From Nymphaea colorata (lineage: Eukaryota > Streptophyta > Magnoliopsida > Nymphaeales > Nymphaeaceae): a DNA stretch of 64,000 bases. The position numbers and the translations under genes are program-made. The DNA lies in contig NC_045138.2 in NCBI RefSeq assembly GCF_008831285.2, forward strand, positions 35,145,115 through 35,209,114, written 5' to 3'. The first letter of the stretch is position 1. The number at the start of each line of letters is the position of its first letter. Below are positions 37,143-48,500 of this stretch, piece by piece. The notes beneath the pieces are model-generated. The model was given only the letters and a program-made list of their open reading frames with translations. It was not told the origin of the DNA and searched no databases.

Positions 37143-40100
37143 ATGGAGATGGGGAGCAGGCCCAAAACAAAGATAGTTTGCACCTTAGGTCCAGCATCCA
37201 TGTCCGTGGAGATGCTCGAGAAGCTGCTCAAGGCGGGCATGAACGTCGCTAGGTTCAACTTCTCTCACGGTACCCATGCTTACCATCAACAGGTGCTGGA
37301 CAACCTGCACGATGCCATGACCAATACTGGTTTACTCTGTGCGGTCATGCTTGATACCAAGGTAATTACCATGGCTCCTCTTTTGCTTCCTCTCCCTCTC
37401 CTTCTTTTCCGCCTTCTTGTGAGATGCGTGAGGGAGGGGCCGCGTGCGTGTACTGTGTATTCCCCCTCGGACTCCTTTGAACGACAGCGGCTTAGTTATT
37501 TGGCATGCATCCTACCACATAATGTAGAAACTAGAATGGACGATGAATGTCGTCTCCTTTTTCCCTTCGTTCATTTTGTATGCAAGTATGTCTAACATTG
37601 CCAGCAATATGACAAGTTCACGAAATGACTCATTGACCTCTTTGCATTTCTCAAGATTTAGCAAGGAATCGAACGAGGACACAGTTTTTTTCCCTACTTT
37701 CATCGGTTCTTCTTTGCCTGCTCTTCGTCGGCCTCTCAATCCCATCGTCGAAAATGCCAAAGTCTCGTCCTTTTTTCTTTTCAAATTTTTCTGGTTGCTT
37801 ATTTTGTTTTCTTTTCATTTCTCATCGACCTGTCTAATGGGCCCCATACATCTACGCTCTTCCAAGAAAGAACTCCACGTTATGATATCAATGTTTAAGC
37901 ACATATTGCAGTGCAGATCATCCAGCGAAGTTCTGCAAAGCCCTTTTTCATTCACCACAGGAGTAAATAGAGCCATCCCCTGCTTCGAACCATCAACCAA
38001 CAGCCAACGGCCAACGGCCTGGTTCACTAGTTCACGTCTCCCACTTCTCAGTCCTCTGTCTATGCTTTGTGATGAAAGAAAAGGGTTGTATCTTAGGGCA
38101 CTTGTTTTGCGGCTTTTGGCTTCCAAAGCATGCCAACATTTCTTCAAGAGTTACTTTGTATGCTTCTCCCGCAGAAAAGCTGATCTTGCCTATGCTCTAG
38201 TACATTCAGACGTCCTTAGATCATTCGTTTGTAACTCAAATTGGACTAACTGTTCCGCCCTTCTCAAAGTTAGGCTTACAATCTGCAAACCAACTGCTTG
38301 TGCAGTTGCATCTCACAGACAACAGAAGCTACCCAACTATCAGCGCGCACTTTCTATCTGTCGCAAAGAAAATCAAACATGTGAGGCACTTCTTATGTAT
38401 GAACTCGATATACTATCGGTGTACAAAATACAAGGGGATATAGGACAGGACAGGGAGTGATATAGGCAACAAGAACCATGAATGCATTCTTCTCCTCTTC
38501 TGGAATGCAACACACAAGAGATAACATCTTTCAACAGTGGGAAGAGAACCAGATTAATCTTCTTGCTTATTCGTTTTGACGTTATTTTTATTCGTTTTGA
38601 CGTTATTTTTATCCGTTTCGTCACTCCTTTTTCCTTTTCAAGTTTAGATAGCATTTTCGTAATCGCTCAACATTTTTGGCGGCTAGGTTGGTTTCCTTAT
38701 ATTAATAAGGTTCCTTTTTCATGTTCTTCCACCCTTTTTTAGCCTGCAACTACACTATGTCACTAACGTAAAAATAGCACATCGCAAGGAGCTTGGTGGT
38801 ATATGAAGTCCATTATATACATTAGTAATGGGTAGGGACTTTTCTTAATGCAGGGACCAGAAATTCGAACTGGTTTTCTTAAAGATGGAAAGCCAATAAA
38901 TCTTACGAAGGGGCAGGAGATCACAATTACCACAGACTACAGCATCAAGGGAGACACAAATATTATCTCGATGAGTTACCGCAAATTAGCAGAGGATCTC
39001 AAGCCCGGAAGTGTCATCCTCTGCTCGGATGGTACTATCACGCTTTCTGTCCTGTCATGCGACAAGGAACGCGGCCTTGTGTGTTGCCGTTGTGAGAACT
39101 CTGCGACTCTCGGGGAGAGGAAGAATGTTAACCTACCAGGCGTGATTGTTGACCTCCCAACTTTGACTGAGAAAGATAAAGATGATATCTTAAATTGGGG
39201 TGTCCCCAACAAGATTGACATGATTGCTCTTTCCTTTGTTCGGAAGGGTTCTGACCTTATCGAGGTCCGGAAGCTGCTGGGAGAGCATGCCAAGAAGATC
39301 CTTCTCATGTCTAAGGTACGCCGCCCCCATCTTCACTTGCCTCATCTATTGAAATCCTTTCCACTCTTCCACTCGTGAGGTTCCTTGTCTTTAAACGGTT
39401 GCTCTGTACAGGTCGAAAATCAGGAAGGAGTCACCAATTTTGATGACATCCTTGCTAACACGGATGCGTTCATGGTGGCCCGAGGAGACTTGGGCATGGA
39501 AATCCCCATTGAGAAAATTTTCTTGGCTCAGAAGGTCATGATATACAAATGCAATGTCCAGGGGAAGCCTGTTGTTACTGCAACTCAGATGTTGGAGTCG
39601 ATGATTAAGTCACCTCGCCCCACGCGTGCAGAAGCTACAGATGTAGCAAATGCAGTACTTGATGGGACCGATTGCGTAATGCTCAGCGGTGAGACTGCGG
39701 CTGGAGCATATCCCGAGCTGGCCGTGCGGACCATGGCCAAGATTTGCATAGAAGCAGAATCATCACTAGATTATGGGTCCGTCTTCAAAACCCTCATGCT
39801 CTCAGCACCCATGCCGATGAGCCCGTTAGAAAGTTTGGCTTCTTCAGCCGTTAAAACTGCCAATTCAGCAAAAGCAGCATTGATCTTGGTTTTAACAAGG
39901 GGAGGAACCACCGCAAGGTTGGTGGCGAAGTATAGGCCGGCGATGCCAGTTCTCTCTGTGGTGGTACCTGAGATAACCACCGACTCTTTCAACTGGTATT
40001 GCAGCGACGAATCACCAGCTAGGCACAGTCTCATTGTAAGAGGGCTGATCCCGCTGTTGAGCGCGGGATCAGCTAAGGCTTCTGATTCTGAATCAACGGA

Positions 40101-40224
40101 GCACGCGCTTGAATTTTCCATTCAGTATGCCAAAGATAAAGGTCTCTGCAGTCCTGGCGATTCTATTGTTGCATTGCACCGTGTAGGAACTGCTTCGATG
40201 ATCAAACTAATGACCGTCAATTGA
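37143..40224 (+). CDS. Cytosolic pyruvate kinase
   Basis: Exons 37143-37361, 38854-39315 and 39412-40224 give 497 residues, the usual length for a plant cytosolic isozyme; all junctions are GT-AG and phase 0. It catalyses the last step of glycolysis, PEP plus ADP to pyruvate plus ATP. Residues 1-73 hold [12 protein letters not shown] and [12 protein letters not shown], followed by the lid (B) domain from about residue 74. The catalytic Lys is K227 in LLMSK at the exon 2/3 join, then [12 protein letters not shown] (248-259) and the ATQMLESM and [19 protein letters not shown] motifs, then the C-terminal domain ending SMIKLMTVN. No transit peptide precedes the conserved start, so plastid targeting is unlikely. 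Two in-frame ATGs (37143, 37149) are possible starts. Intron 1 is 1.5 kb and contains an unexplained 305-codon open frame. Confidence 0.95.
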
Positions 40225-41027
40225 AGTTCTCGCAAACTGGCAGGAATAACAGGATTTTCTTTTTCCATGTTTTTCTTCGTTCGTGTGTGTGTCTTGTCCT
40301 GTGGTCCTAGGGTCAGCTCTTGTCTACCTCAGGCGCTGCATTTTTGTACGTTTTGCTAGTCCTCTAGCAGTTTTTGTTGTTTCTGGTAGTTCCTGAGATT
40401 CCCGACAGAAAATGCAGATTCGTTTTTTTATTAATGTAATAGTTGAGAATGTGAAAGGAACAAGTTGAATAATCACAGATCACATTGTGCTTTGCTGGAA
40501 CATTAGCTGCTGGTTTGACGCTCTATTCATTTCCCAGTGATGTTGATCCGGACAATTGGTTCCTTGCGTTGCTTGTCATCAACTTATTCATCAGTACATT
40601 ATTCATAACTGAGCAATGCACAAATCGACCATTGCTCGAGAAGAGCGACACATGCAAGCAATAATAAATTCTTCAACAGATAAAATCACAGATGTTGAGT
40701 AGCATATTATACATGATTTCGATCACCCTCTTTCTGGAGATACTGCGAAAAATAAAAAGAGATTGTTGGCGGGATGGTTTCCCATTACTTCTTACAAGGA
40801 TTGCTGCTACGAGCATTATAGAAAAGCTGATTGCTACTACAAGCATACAGATATACAAAAGCTTAATTATAGCAGTAGAGCACTTTCATTATCGCTCAGT
40901 AGAGAGGAACTCCACAACAGGTCAGAGGCAGAATATAACATACTTTGCTTTTGCGTGATTCACAAAGAGGGTTTATGTACACAGAGAATGAAGATCAAAC
41001 CGCCACTCGGCAATTTCAAATGGAACA
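40225..41027. other. Convergent intergenic region between pyruvate kinase and RING gene
   Basis: Contains the pyruvate kinase 3' UTR (T- and GT-rich, with TTATTAATGTAAT near 40428-40440 as a plausible polyadenylation region) and, in the opposite direction, the 3' UTR of the RING-H2 gene. The two genes face each other tail to tail. No additional gene is seen. Confidence 0.55.
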
Positions 41028-42080
41028 TCAATTTTCATCTATTCTCGAAGCATTTCCAGGGAAAGAAGTATTATCACTCTGAGAGAACAACCCGTTAAAA
41101 GGCCACGGCATGGGTACCCAAAACCTCCTAGCGCTGTCTGCCCCTTCTTCCCCATCTCTTTCTGCAGTTCCCTCATCGTTACCTATCACCCCATTTCCCC
41201 CATCGGAACCGTTGCCGGAGCCGTGTGATTCTTTGGACTCGTCTACTGGCATCTGATACCGGCAAACAGGGCAGGAGCTGTGAAGCTCCAGCCATGGCAG
41301 AATACACTCAGAGTGGAATTTATGCTTGCAGGGCATCTCCCTAGCCTTGGACTCGAACTCAAAATCTTCTATACATATTGGACATCGCAGGTTCTCACCA
41401 ACTTGCACCGTGGGCATCGCATCAACTGCCTCCTTCTGAGCCGGCGGGGTCCTGTACCTGCTGGGATCATTTTCTGCAAGATGCTGCAGGAGCAGATCTA
41501 AGCCAGGCCCAATGAAATAATCTCCCAGGGAGGCGCCAACCCTGTTGTTGGAACCTGAGTCGCGACTCTGGCCTTGCGCCTGAGTCGAATCCAGCGCTCT
41601 TTGAAGGACTATCGCGTGATGGAAGGGATTTATCAATACCAAGCGATTCAGATCGCTGGCTTCCGGGTCGTCGGGCTCTGTCGCCATTCCTTCTCTTAGG
41701 CTTCTAAGCAGTTGAAGGATTGCAGCGCCCCCGCTCCTCCTCCTCCTCTGACCGGCTTCTGGTTCTCCATCTCCACCCACTGTTTGCTCATCATCCTCTG
41801 TCTGCAGTTGCCCTTCCTCTTCGCGATCGTCCTCCTCTACTCTTCTTCTGAACCTTCGTCGCCTCCGAGAAGGTCCCATCATGCCCAACAGGATAGGAGC
41901 CCACAGGGAGAGGGCCCAATCTGATTCCGATTCCGCGTCCTGAGAATCTCCCCTCCAGCTCTCCATCTCCTCCACAAACCCGCTATCACATACGGGGCAC
42001 TTCATCTCCACCTCCATAACCGGATTCACAACACGAGAGCACACATGACACCAGTATCTTCCGGCCGCAGCATCACCCAT
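41028..42080 (-). CDS. RING-H2 E3 ubiquitin ligase with N-terminal zinc ribbon
   Basis: A single coding exon of 350 residues if started at 42080 (MGDAAAGRYWCHVCSRVV). The frame is open to an ATG at 42179, but the segment between ends in a good acceptor (GATCTGCAG just before GAATGGGTG), so the longer start is probably inside a 5' UTR intron. Residues 11-31 form a zinc ribbon (CHVC...CPVC), then a low-complexity acidic and Arg-rich stretch, a helical LLLQHLAEN segment, and RING-H2 at residues 233-273 (CPIC...CKHKFHSEC...CPVC) with all eight metal ligands present. The layout matches the plant RING1/RHC1A/CIP8-like group that attaches ubiquitin to substrates with an E2. Substrate cannot be inferred. 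The C terminus is Gly- and acid-rich. Confidence 0.9.
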   Translation of the reverse strand: MGDAAAGRYWCHVCSRVVNPVMEVEMKCPVCDSGFVEEMESWRGDSQDAESESDWALSLWAPILLGMMGPSRRRRRFRRRVEEDDREEEGQLQTEDDEQTVGGDGEPEAGQRRRRSGGAAILQLLRSLREGMATEPDDPEASDLNRLVLINPFHHAIVLQRALDSTQAQGQSRDSGSNNRVGASLGDYFIGPGLDLLLQHLAENDPSRYRTPPAQKEAVDAMPTVQVGENLRCPICIEDFEFESKAREMPCKHKFHSECILPWLELHSSCPVCRYQMPVDESKESHGSGNGSDGGNGVIGNDEGTAERDGEEGADSARRFWVPMPWPFNGLFSQSDNTSFPGNASRIDEN

Positions 42081-42249
42081 TCCTGCAGATCCAACAGCTA
42101 TCAACAAAATAACCCCAGAGGATGGCTCAAATACCTCAAAACAACCACCGACGGAAAATGGATCAGAGCCTCGTCGCACTCCAAGGACAAGAAATCAACA
42201 AAGAAACCAGAGTCAAACTTTCCGGTGATCGTTTAGGAACCGTTAAAAA

Positions 42250-43520
42250 AAAGAGAGAAAAAAATCTTTTTCCCTTCCGCTCTTCGAATCGGTAGCATAA
42301 AAGGACAGAAATATAAATTGAGAGCACGGAGAAGTAGGTTAATTGGGGTGCGATGCCAATTTGTGACTACAATAAGCTACGACATATATGATTCCCAACC
42401 AAATTTCTGAAGAGAAAAGAGGGCAGGGGAAGAAGAAGAAAAAGTCCTTGGCCAAATCTACATGCATGCAAAAGAGGGTTAAGAGATTTAACCTTTGTTG
42501 ATGTGGCCCTGTGATTGCTTCAGAATCCGAAGGAGGGGAGCAGGAGAGAGGAAGAGACGAAAGGGGATTGCAGGCAAGGGGAAGAAGGGATGCGTCGCCG
42601 TCGCTTTTCTTTTCCTTCTTATGTCGTGCTTTTTATGTTTCATTTCCCTTGGTTTTGTTCTTTTCGTTCAAGAGATGCGTAGGGGTGGGAACCCGGAACC
42701 TCATTTTCCTTGTCAAGAACAGACGGACACTCTCCCTCTCCTCATTTCTCTCTCATCCGATTCCATGGCATTAGCTATTTTTGGTTCCACCCACCGTTAG
42801 CCGACAAGTAACAAGCGTGAGTACGCTTTGTCCAGTTGTTTTCAAACACGCAAATGTTGATTGACCACACAAGCCAGGCATTTAAGATGTGTATAGTACC
42901 TGTTTGATAAGGCGTCATTACGTCCTGTTTTTCTACAAGCGTCATACTTCACAGTACCTAAAACATGGCTTTGCCCAATTTACCACTTAAATTCCTTGAC
43001 AAAGAACAGATCTGCCGGCTTTGGTTCTATGTCGTTAGTTGCCTTAAACTTAGGGAGCCTGTGTCTAACTTGCTTTCAAACTTCTTTTGTCATTTTACTT
43101 GGGAGAAACCGCCTCTTCCATTTTAACTTGTTTTGGGCCTAAGTGAACTTATGTCACATTATTTAACTCAGATGTCATGCTTGCGACGTTTGCATCTTCT
43201 TAAAAAATAGCAGAGCAGTAACGCATTGTGTAACCTCGATGGCGGGAGTCAAACTTCCAAGCCCAAAACCAAAAGGTATCAAGCCCAAAACCAAAAGGTA
43301 TGATAGGGTTTCTTGTAATTTTTTTTCTTGTTCTTACCTGTTAAAGGTTCCACATCACATGACCGATCTTTTTGCATTCGACAAAGGACCATCCTCTCCT
43401 GTTTTGCCTTTGCATTCTCCATTAGAAATTGAACATCTAGTTCTCATGCCTTCTGGCCTAGAGGTTTTACGGGGTTGTAGACTCTGCCTCATGCATGCAC
43501 TTGCGTTTGAGACATAACTC
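42250..43520. other. Upstream region of RING gene and intergenic DNA
   Basis: Probably contains the 5' UTR exon and promoter of the RING-H2 gene. Frames at 42495-42800 and 43239-43517 have no recognisable motifs. Confidence 0.45.
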
Positions 43521-43521
43521 T

Positions 43522-44140
43522 TGTCATGACCCAGCCCACTCTTACATCAAGCTCGGGCTCGGGCTCAGGGTTTGATAGATACAACCCATCCCCTAATAGT
43601 TTTGATTCCAACCTAAAAAAGAATAAGAACTAAGACAACCAATCACTTAACAATCCTCTTTACAAGCCTTTTAAGATTTTTTTACAATCTTATGTACAAG
43701 ACTAAACTTTGAGAGCGTTACAAGCCACTACCTTAAAGCACATGCATCCGGCATATACCATATAGGACCTTAGGTCCACGTACCTTAGCAGTTTCAGTCA
43801 CAATAAAAAAAGATTAAAAATCAAAACAATCAATCACTTGACAACCTTCTTTATAAATCTTTTAAGATTATTCACAATGTAAGATATGAGACTAAACTTT
43901 TTAAAGTAGGGCGTTACAATCCTTAAGGCATACATGTCCACGCTTGTCCTGAACCAGCTTTAATACCAATGTAATGGTCAAGTTGGTAGATTTCAACACA
44001 TCCTCTAATAGCTTTGGTTTCAATCCCAAAAAAGCTATAAACCATAACTAATCACTTAACAACCTCTTTTATAAGTCTCTTCAGATTCTTCATAATTTTA
44101 GATAATTTTAGATACGATATTAAACTTTTAGGGTATTACA
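43522..44140 (-). mobile_element. TRIM-like miniature LTR element with three LTR-like units
   Basis: Three diverged units share AATCACTTAACAACC, AAGCCTTTTAAGATT-like and GACTAAACTTT blocks and end in ...GTTACA or ...ATTACA at 43722, 43918 and 44140. The rightmost unit (43970-44140, 171 bp) begins TGTAATGG and ends TATTACA. Just outside its left edge the minus strand reads TGGTATTAAAGC (43957-43968), a slightly degraded initiator-Met primer binding site. Short LTRs with a PBS and no coding region fit a TRIM element, and three units suggest a tandem array formed by LTR-LTR recombination. A related relic is at 57643-57945 on the other strand. Confidence 0.6.
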
Positions 44141-44671
44141 ACTCTAACCGACCAACAAGATATTTTTTGCTTCAGCTAAGCAAAGAGACTTGAGTTAATG
44201 AAACAACCATAAGTGGTGAGCAAAGGGAGAGAGCCTTGAATCAAATTGGATTCTGTCACCAGCCTTTTTCCCAAGGCGATGTGTGGGTCAGATGCGGTGG
44301 TAGGAGAGTCGCCGAGGTTAATCTGTCAAGTGGGAACGTTCGTTAATTAATTGGCCTTCATACTCTAGTCGACGAACAAAAAGGACTTTTAATGATGAAG
44401 CTTACTTATCCTTATTTCCCTTTTGTTTCTTGCCTACCGTTTCCTTCAATCTTTTGACTGAAACAACACAAAGTGGTAGATGAAGTATCGAAGCTTTAAA
44501 AACAAAATGATAGTCTTCAGGGTGTCAGGTAGAGAGTACTGTAGGAGAGGAAATAGTTAATAGTTGAGCCGCTTCCTAACAATCATTACTCCAAAATTCA
44601 TTCCAGCAAGGAATGAATGCATTTTGTACGTTCCACATTCAAAGAGACAAGCTTACGTTAGGAACGAGCCC

Positions 44672-44717
<46 letters not shown>

Positions 44718-45510
44718 ACAAAGAAGGAAGAAAACCCACGAGGATCTTAATGTGGTTGGGATACCAAAGTTCGCTTACATCCATCGCTAAGGTTTTTTCA
44801 CCAACTCAGAATAGAGAATATAAGAGATAACCACCGCTCTTCAACATGAGAATTAGAGAGACACTACAAAAATGGCAAAACTTCCATAATGTGCTTATAA
44901 AATTTCAAGGAAATTAAGGAAACCTATTAAATAGCGATCATACTCCACACTAAACAGCTTATACTTCTCCGCCGCAGCTATGCCGAGAACAGAAGCAACT
45001 TAGGACCCATACAACAATGAAATAGCAAGAGAAGGGCTATTCTTCTCACACAGACACATCAGGAGCACTCTCTCTCCCCTTCCAAGGACCAACTGTTTTA
45101 TAAGGAAGGCCAACACTGGACCTAGCATTCTCAATTGGGGCTCTATTTGCGAAGAGGCAGCCTGATGCGGTTCATGCACTTGGAAAAATCTTCGCCAGAT
45201 TACTGTAATGATAGTCAGCTGGCAGGTTAGCTGTGGTTGGAGGTTATGCATGTAGGAGTGGAAGTGAACAGAAAAGTGACATCCCCTTGAATCAGGAATT
45301 TACTTCCCCTCCCTACAAGGCATCAAAGCATCTCAGGACTTGGCATAAGTTATTCATGGATTAAACACAGGAAAATCTATGCAAGCCAAATTTTGCAAAG
45401 AAAATATTACACAAACTCCTCTCCATGGATTCTGTTTCATTCTCAACAGTCATGTCAGCGAGACAACAAGGTCAAAATTTCTGACGACATGGCAGTAACT
45501 TTTTTGTTAC
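44141..45510. other. Intergenic, no gene recognised
   Basis: Includes a (CT)n(AC)n microsatellite at 44670-44721. The segment near 45250-45510 is probably the 3' UTR of the CIA30 gene on the minus strand. The minus-strand frame at 45000-45251 has no recognised family. Confidence 0.5.
44670..44721. repeat. (CT)n(AC)n compound microsatellite
   Basis: About 11 CT units followed directly by about 14 CA units. Confidence 0.93.
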
Positions 45511-48500
45511 TTATCCACTTCTTAATGCTTTTATCCAGTCGATTTCAAGCTTAAAATCTCCAGGCCCAGATTTGGTGCCAGGAACACCTCCTTCAGCATT
45601 AACAGATAATGACATTCCAACAACACGGGAGGGATTCATTTCCAACCTTGCATCTACTATGTTTCCTCTCCATGTGGGTAGGTAGCTAGCAAGTGGAATC
45701 TGAAGCAAACAAAAGCCAACAGAAGTCTATCAAAAGCCAACAAAGTCAATCTGAAGAATAGAAGACTGCCAATAACTCATCCTCATATTGGCTCAACAAC
45801 CTCGTTTTATGATTATTTTCTTCAATAAAACATCATAACATTCCATAACTCAGCTTACCCTCTTCTCATTCTAAAGTGATTTGTAATTACCATTAGTTAG
45901 TTAGCAACACAAGCCAGCCAGGATCCAAAAACTTACCTTTGCAATGTACCAGTTACCTCTGGGGAGAACCACAAAAGCTTGCCATGTATTATCCTCTAAC
46001 TGACCAGGGGCATTAATCCAATTCTCTGTATAGATCTAGCATTCACCAAACCAATTTATGGATATGAATCAAGATCATTTACAATCAAGAATTTTGCACA
46101 GTGAGAGTTATAGTGGGGTACATACGGTAGATATGTAGCATCGGCCATCTCCCTTCAGCTTAAAGGCCAAAGTGTCATAAGGATCCAAATCAATGAAGCC
46201 ATCAAACTGCACAAGATGTTTTCAAATGAACCATCTAAAGAAAAGTTAGCAATCATTCTCTGTTTAACAATAAATTGTGTAGATTGTTACGATCTTCATA
46301 ACAATGAGACTTATTTCAAGCTAAAACAGAAGTCACAAACATCATAGCCAACATTAAGAAAAGCTGGAAAAGACACCATATTGACTAAGTATGGAGTTCC
46401 TTCAAGTGACACTGAAATCTAAAGAAAACAACATAACCTGGTTTCCTGTTAAAGAGACGCAAGAAGCTGAACAAATGCAACAAATCAGTTATGAATGTCA
46501 CATTTAGATCCCTCCAATTGTTAACACGACATACTGGATATAACATTCTTTGATTAAAGAACTAAAAAGTTTCCAGTCCCATTGGTATGAGACAGTTGTC
46601 CATTCATAGCGTGGCGATCAAGCACATCTAAGTAGAGAAGGTAAATGCAATAGCAGTTTATGCTAAAAAAGAATGCAAAGGACATTCTTTCCCATTCTAA
46701 CAATCACATAAATTTACATCACTCTAGTGACTAATCCATGATGGAAGCAATCACAATATCTTAATTTAGCTGGTAAGTACTTGGGCACACATGGAAACCA
46801 CTACGGGTAATGCTCCTATATTCATATGCTGAGAGATGGCATATTTAGAGATGGATACAAGCTGACACTCTTACATTCACCACTGTTGAAACAATTGAAT
46901 CGTGAGAACAGTAGAATACGAAGACAAATGTAACGTGGAAAAACCCTGGACTCGAGGGAAAAAACCATGATGGAGATCTCCGACGCCCACTAGCAGCGGG
47001 TCTATCTCTCTCTCTTAGTTTTTATTCACAACTTGAAATAAGGGTTACAAAGGCTTAAATAGAGCTCAACATGAACAACGGGTCGGACAGGGTCCAGACC
47101 CACACCCAAACATACAAACACGTCAACAACCACAATGGTTGAATGATATAGCTAAAATGTGGGGCACATAATCCTCTTCTGGTTAGAAGAAAGAAAGAGT
47201 GAGGGGGTATGGACGGCAGTATGTATAGATCTACGCCTGGTTGTGATAAAAGTAAAACAATTAAGCAATAAACCCAATTAGTTAGCATTAGTACACTATA
47301 CTGTGGCTAACAGATTGAACACTCACCTTCTTAGATCTCATTCCACAAAAGCCACTTCGGTTCATTCTCCATCTGGAACCATCAGATACTTCAGAAGAAA
47401 GATTGCCGGAAAATATACCTTCCGAATAGATATAATTCAGAGGTGTCAGAAATGTAAGTCCTGAGACCACAAGAAGTAGAGTGATAGAAATTCCAAAACC
47501 ATTCTCCTGGCTATGAAAAGGTGTTCTAAGAGAAACCCTTCATCTCCAGAATTACAGGACAAACAAGGTGCCGAGTAAGATCAAACTGCAGTACTTTCAA
47601 CTGAAGAACTTTAACATATAAAGCAATAACAATGTTCGTACCACCCAAATCAAGTATGTTTCCCAAAAAAAGGAGTGTAGTTGAGTAGTTCAAAATAGCT
47701 GGTCATGGATACCGGTAACAGTTGTGGAATGTCATGAGCAAACAATAGCTAGTTAACTTCTAATAGACAGAAGGAAATGAAAGATTATATCTACAACGAC
47801 CTCAGCTAATGACTGTGTTCATGTGCAAAGAACAATAGCAGACACAAGCTTCCATCTGCATTTCACAAGGGCATGATTCAAATCATTTTACAGCCCTGGA
47901 GAGAATTTAAAGTATTTTAATTGCTCAATCAAGAAGTGCCTTTCCATCTCACCATCTCACTCCCCTCACAAAGAAGTCCACCATTTCAGTGTCACCATTG
48001 GTGTTGTCTTGACTGGTTAGATCACAGATTTTCAAATTTTTGTGGTGACCCATAGATAATTCAGTTCTGAACCCAGAACAGAATGCATTAATAGGACTTG
48101 GCCATTTACTAGGTTGACATATTTTGGAACTTCCATCAGTGTTACCTGAAACACTTTTTGAACAGCCTGATACAGCCTTATATGGGCCAAATTAATACAG
48201 TAGATGTCACCAACAGATTTTTTCTTCTTGTAAAACAATCCACTTCCAATATGGATTGAAGACGTTGACCTTATTAAACAAAGCAAACAAGATAGCAGCT
48301 GGTAAATTTTAGACCAGAGTGGATTCATTGAGCATATCTAACTCTTTATGATCTAGACTTTTGTGAGAAAAATATTTAAGTCCAATTTTTGACAAAACCT
48401 TGTTGTGCATTTTTCCCTCTATTTTTTATTCTTTATTAAGAATACTTGCATTTCAATGCTTCAAATTCATTTTAGGCTCATCCATGTTTAAAGCACTCCA

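Noticed and set aside
42081..42179. 33-residue N-terminal extension of the RING-H2 protein
   Set aside because: A CTGCAG acceptor directly before the conserved MGDAAAGRYWCHVC start suggests this part is a 5' UTR intron; the extension is not characteristic of the family.
46880..47300. Possible solo LTR in CIA30 intron 3 (GTGGAAAAACCCTGGACTCG, then AGAGCTCAACATG)
   Set aside because: The style resembles plant LTR ends, but I could not find TG/CA termini with matching flanking duplications, so it is not listed as a feature.
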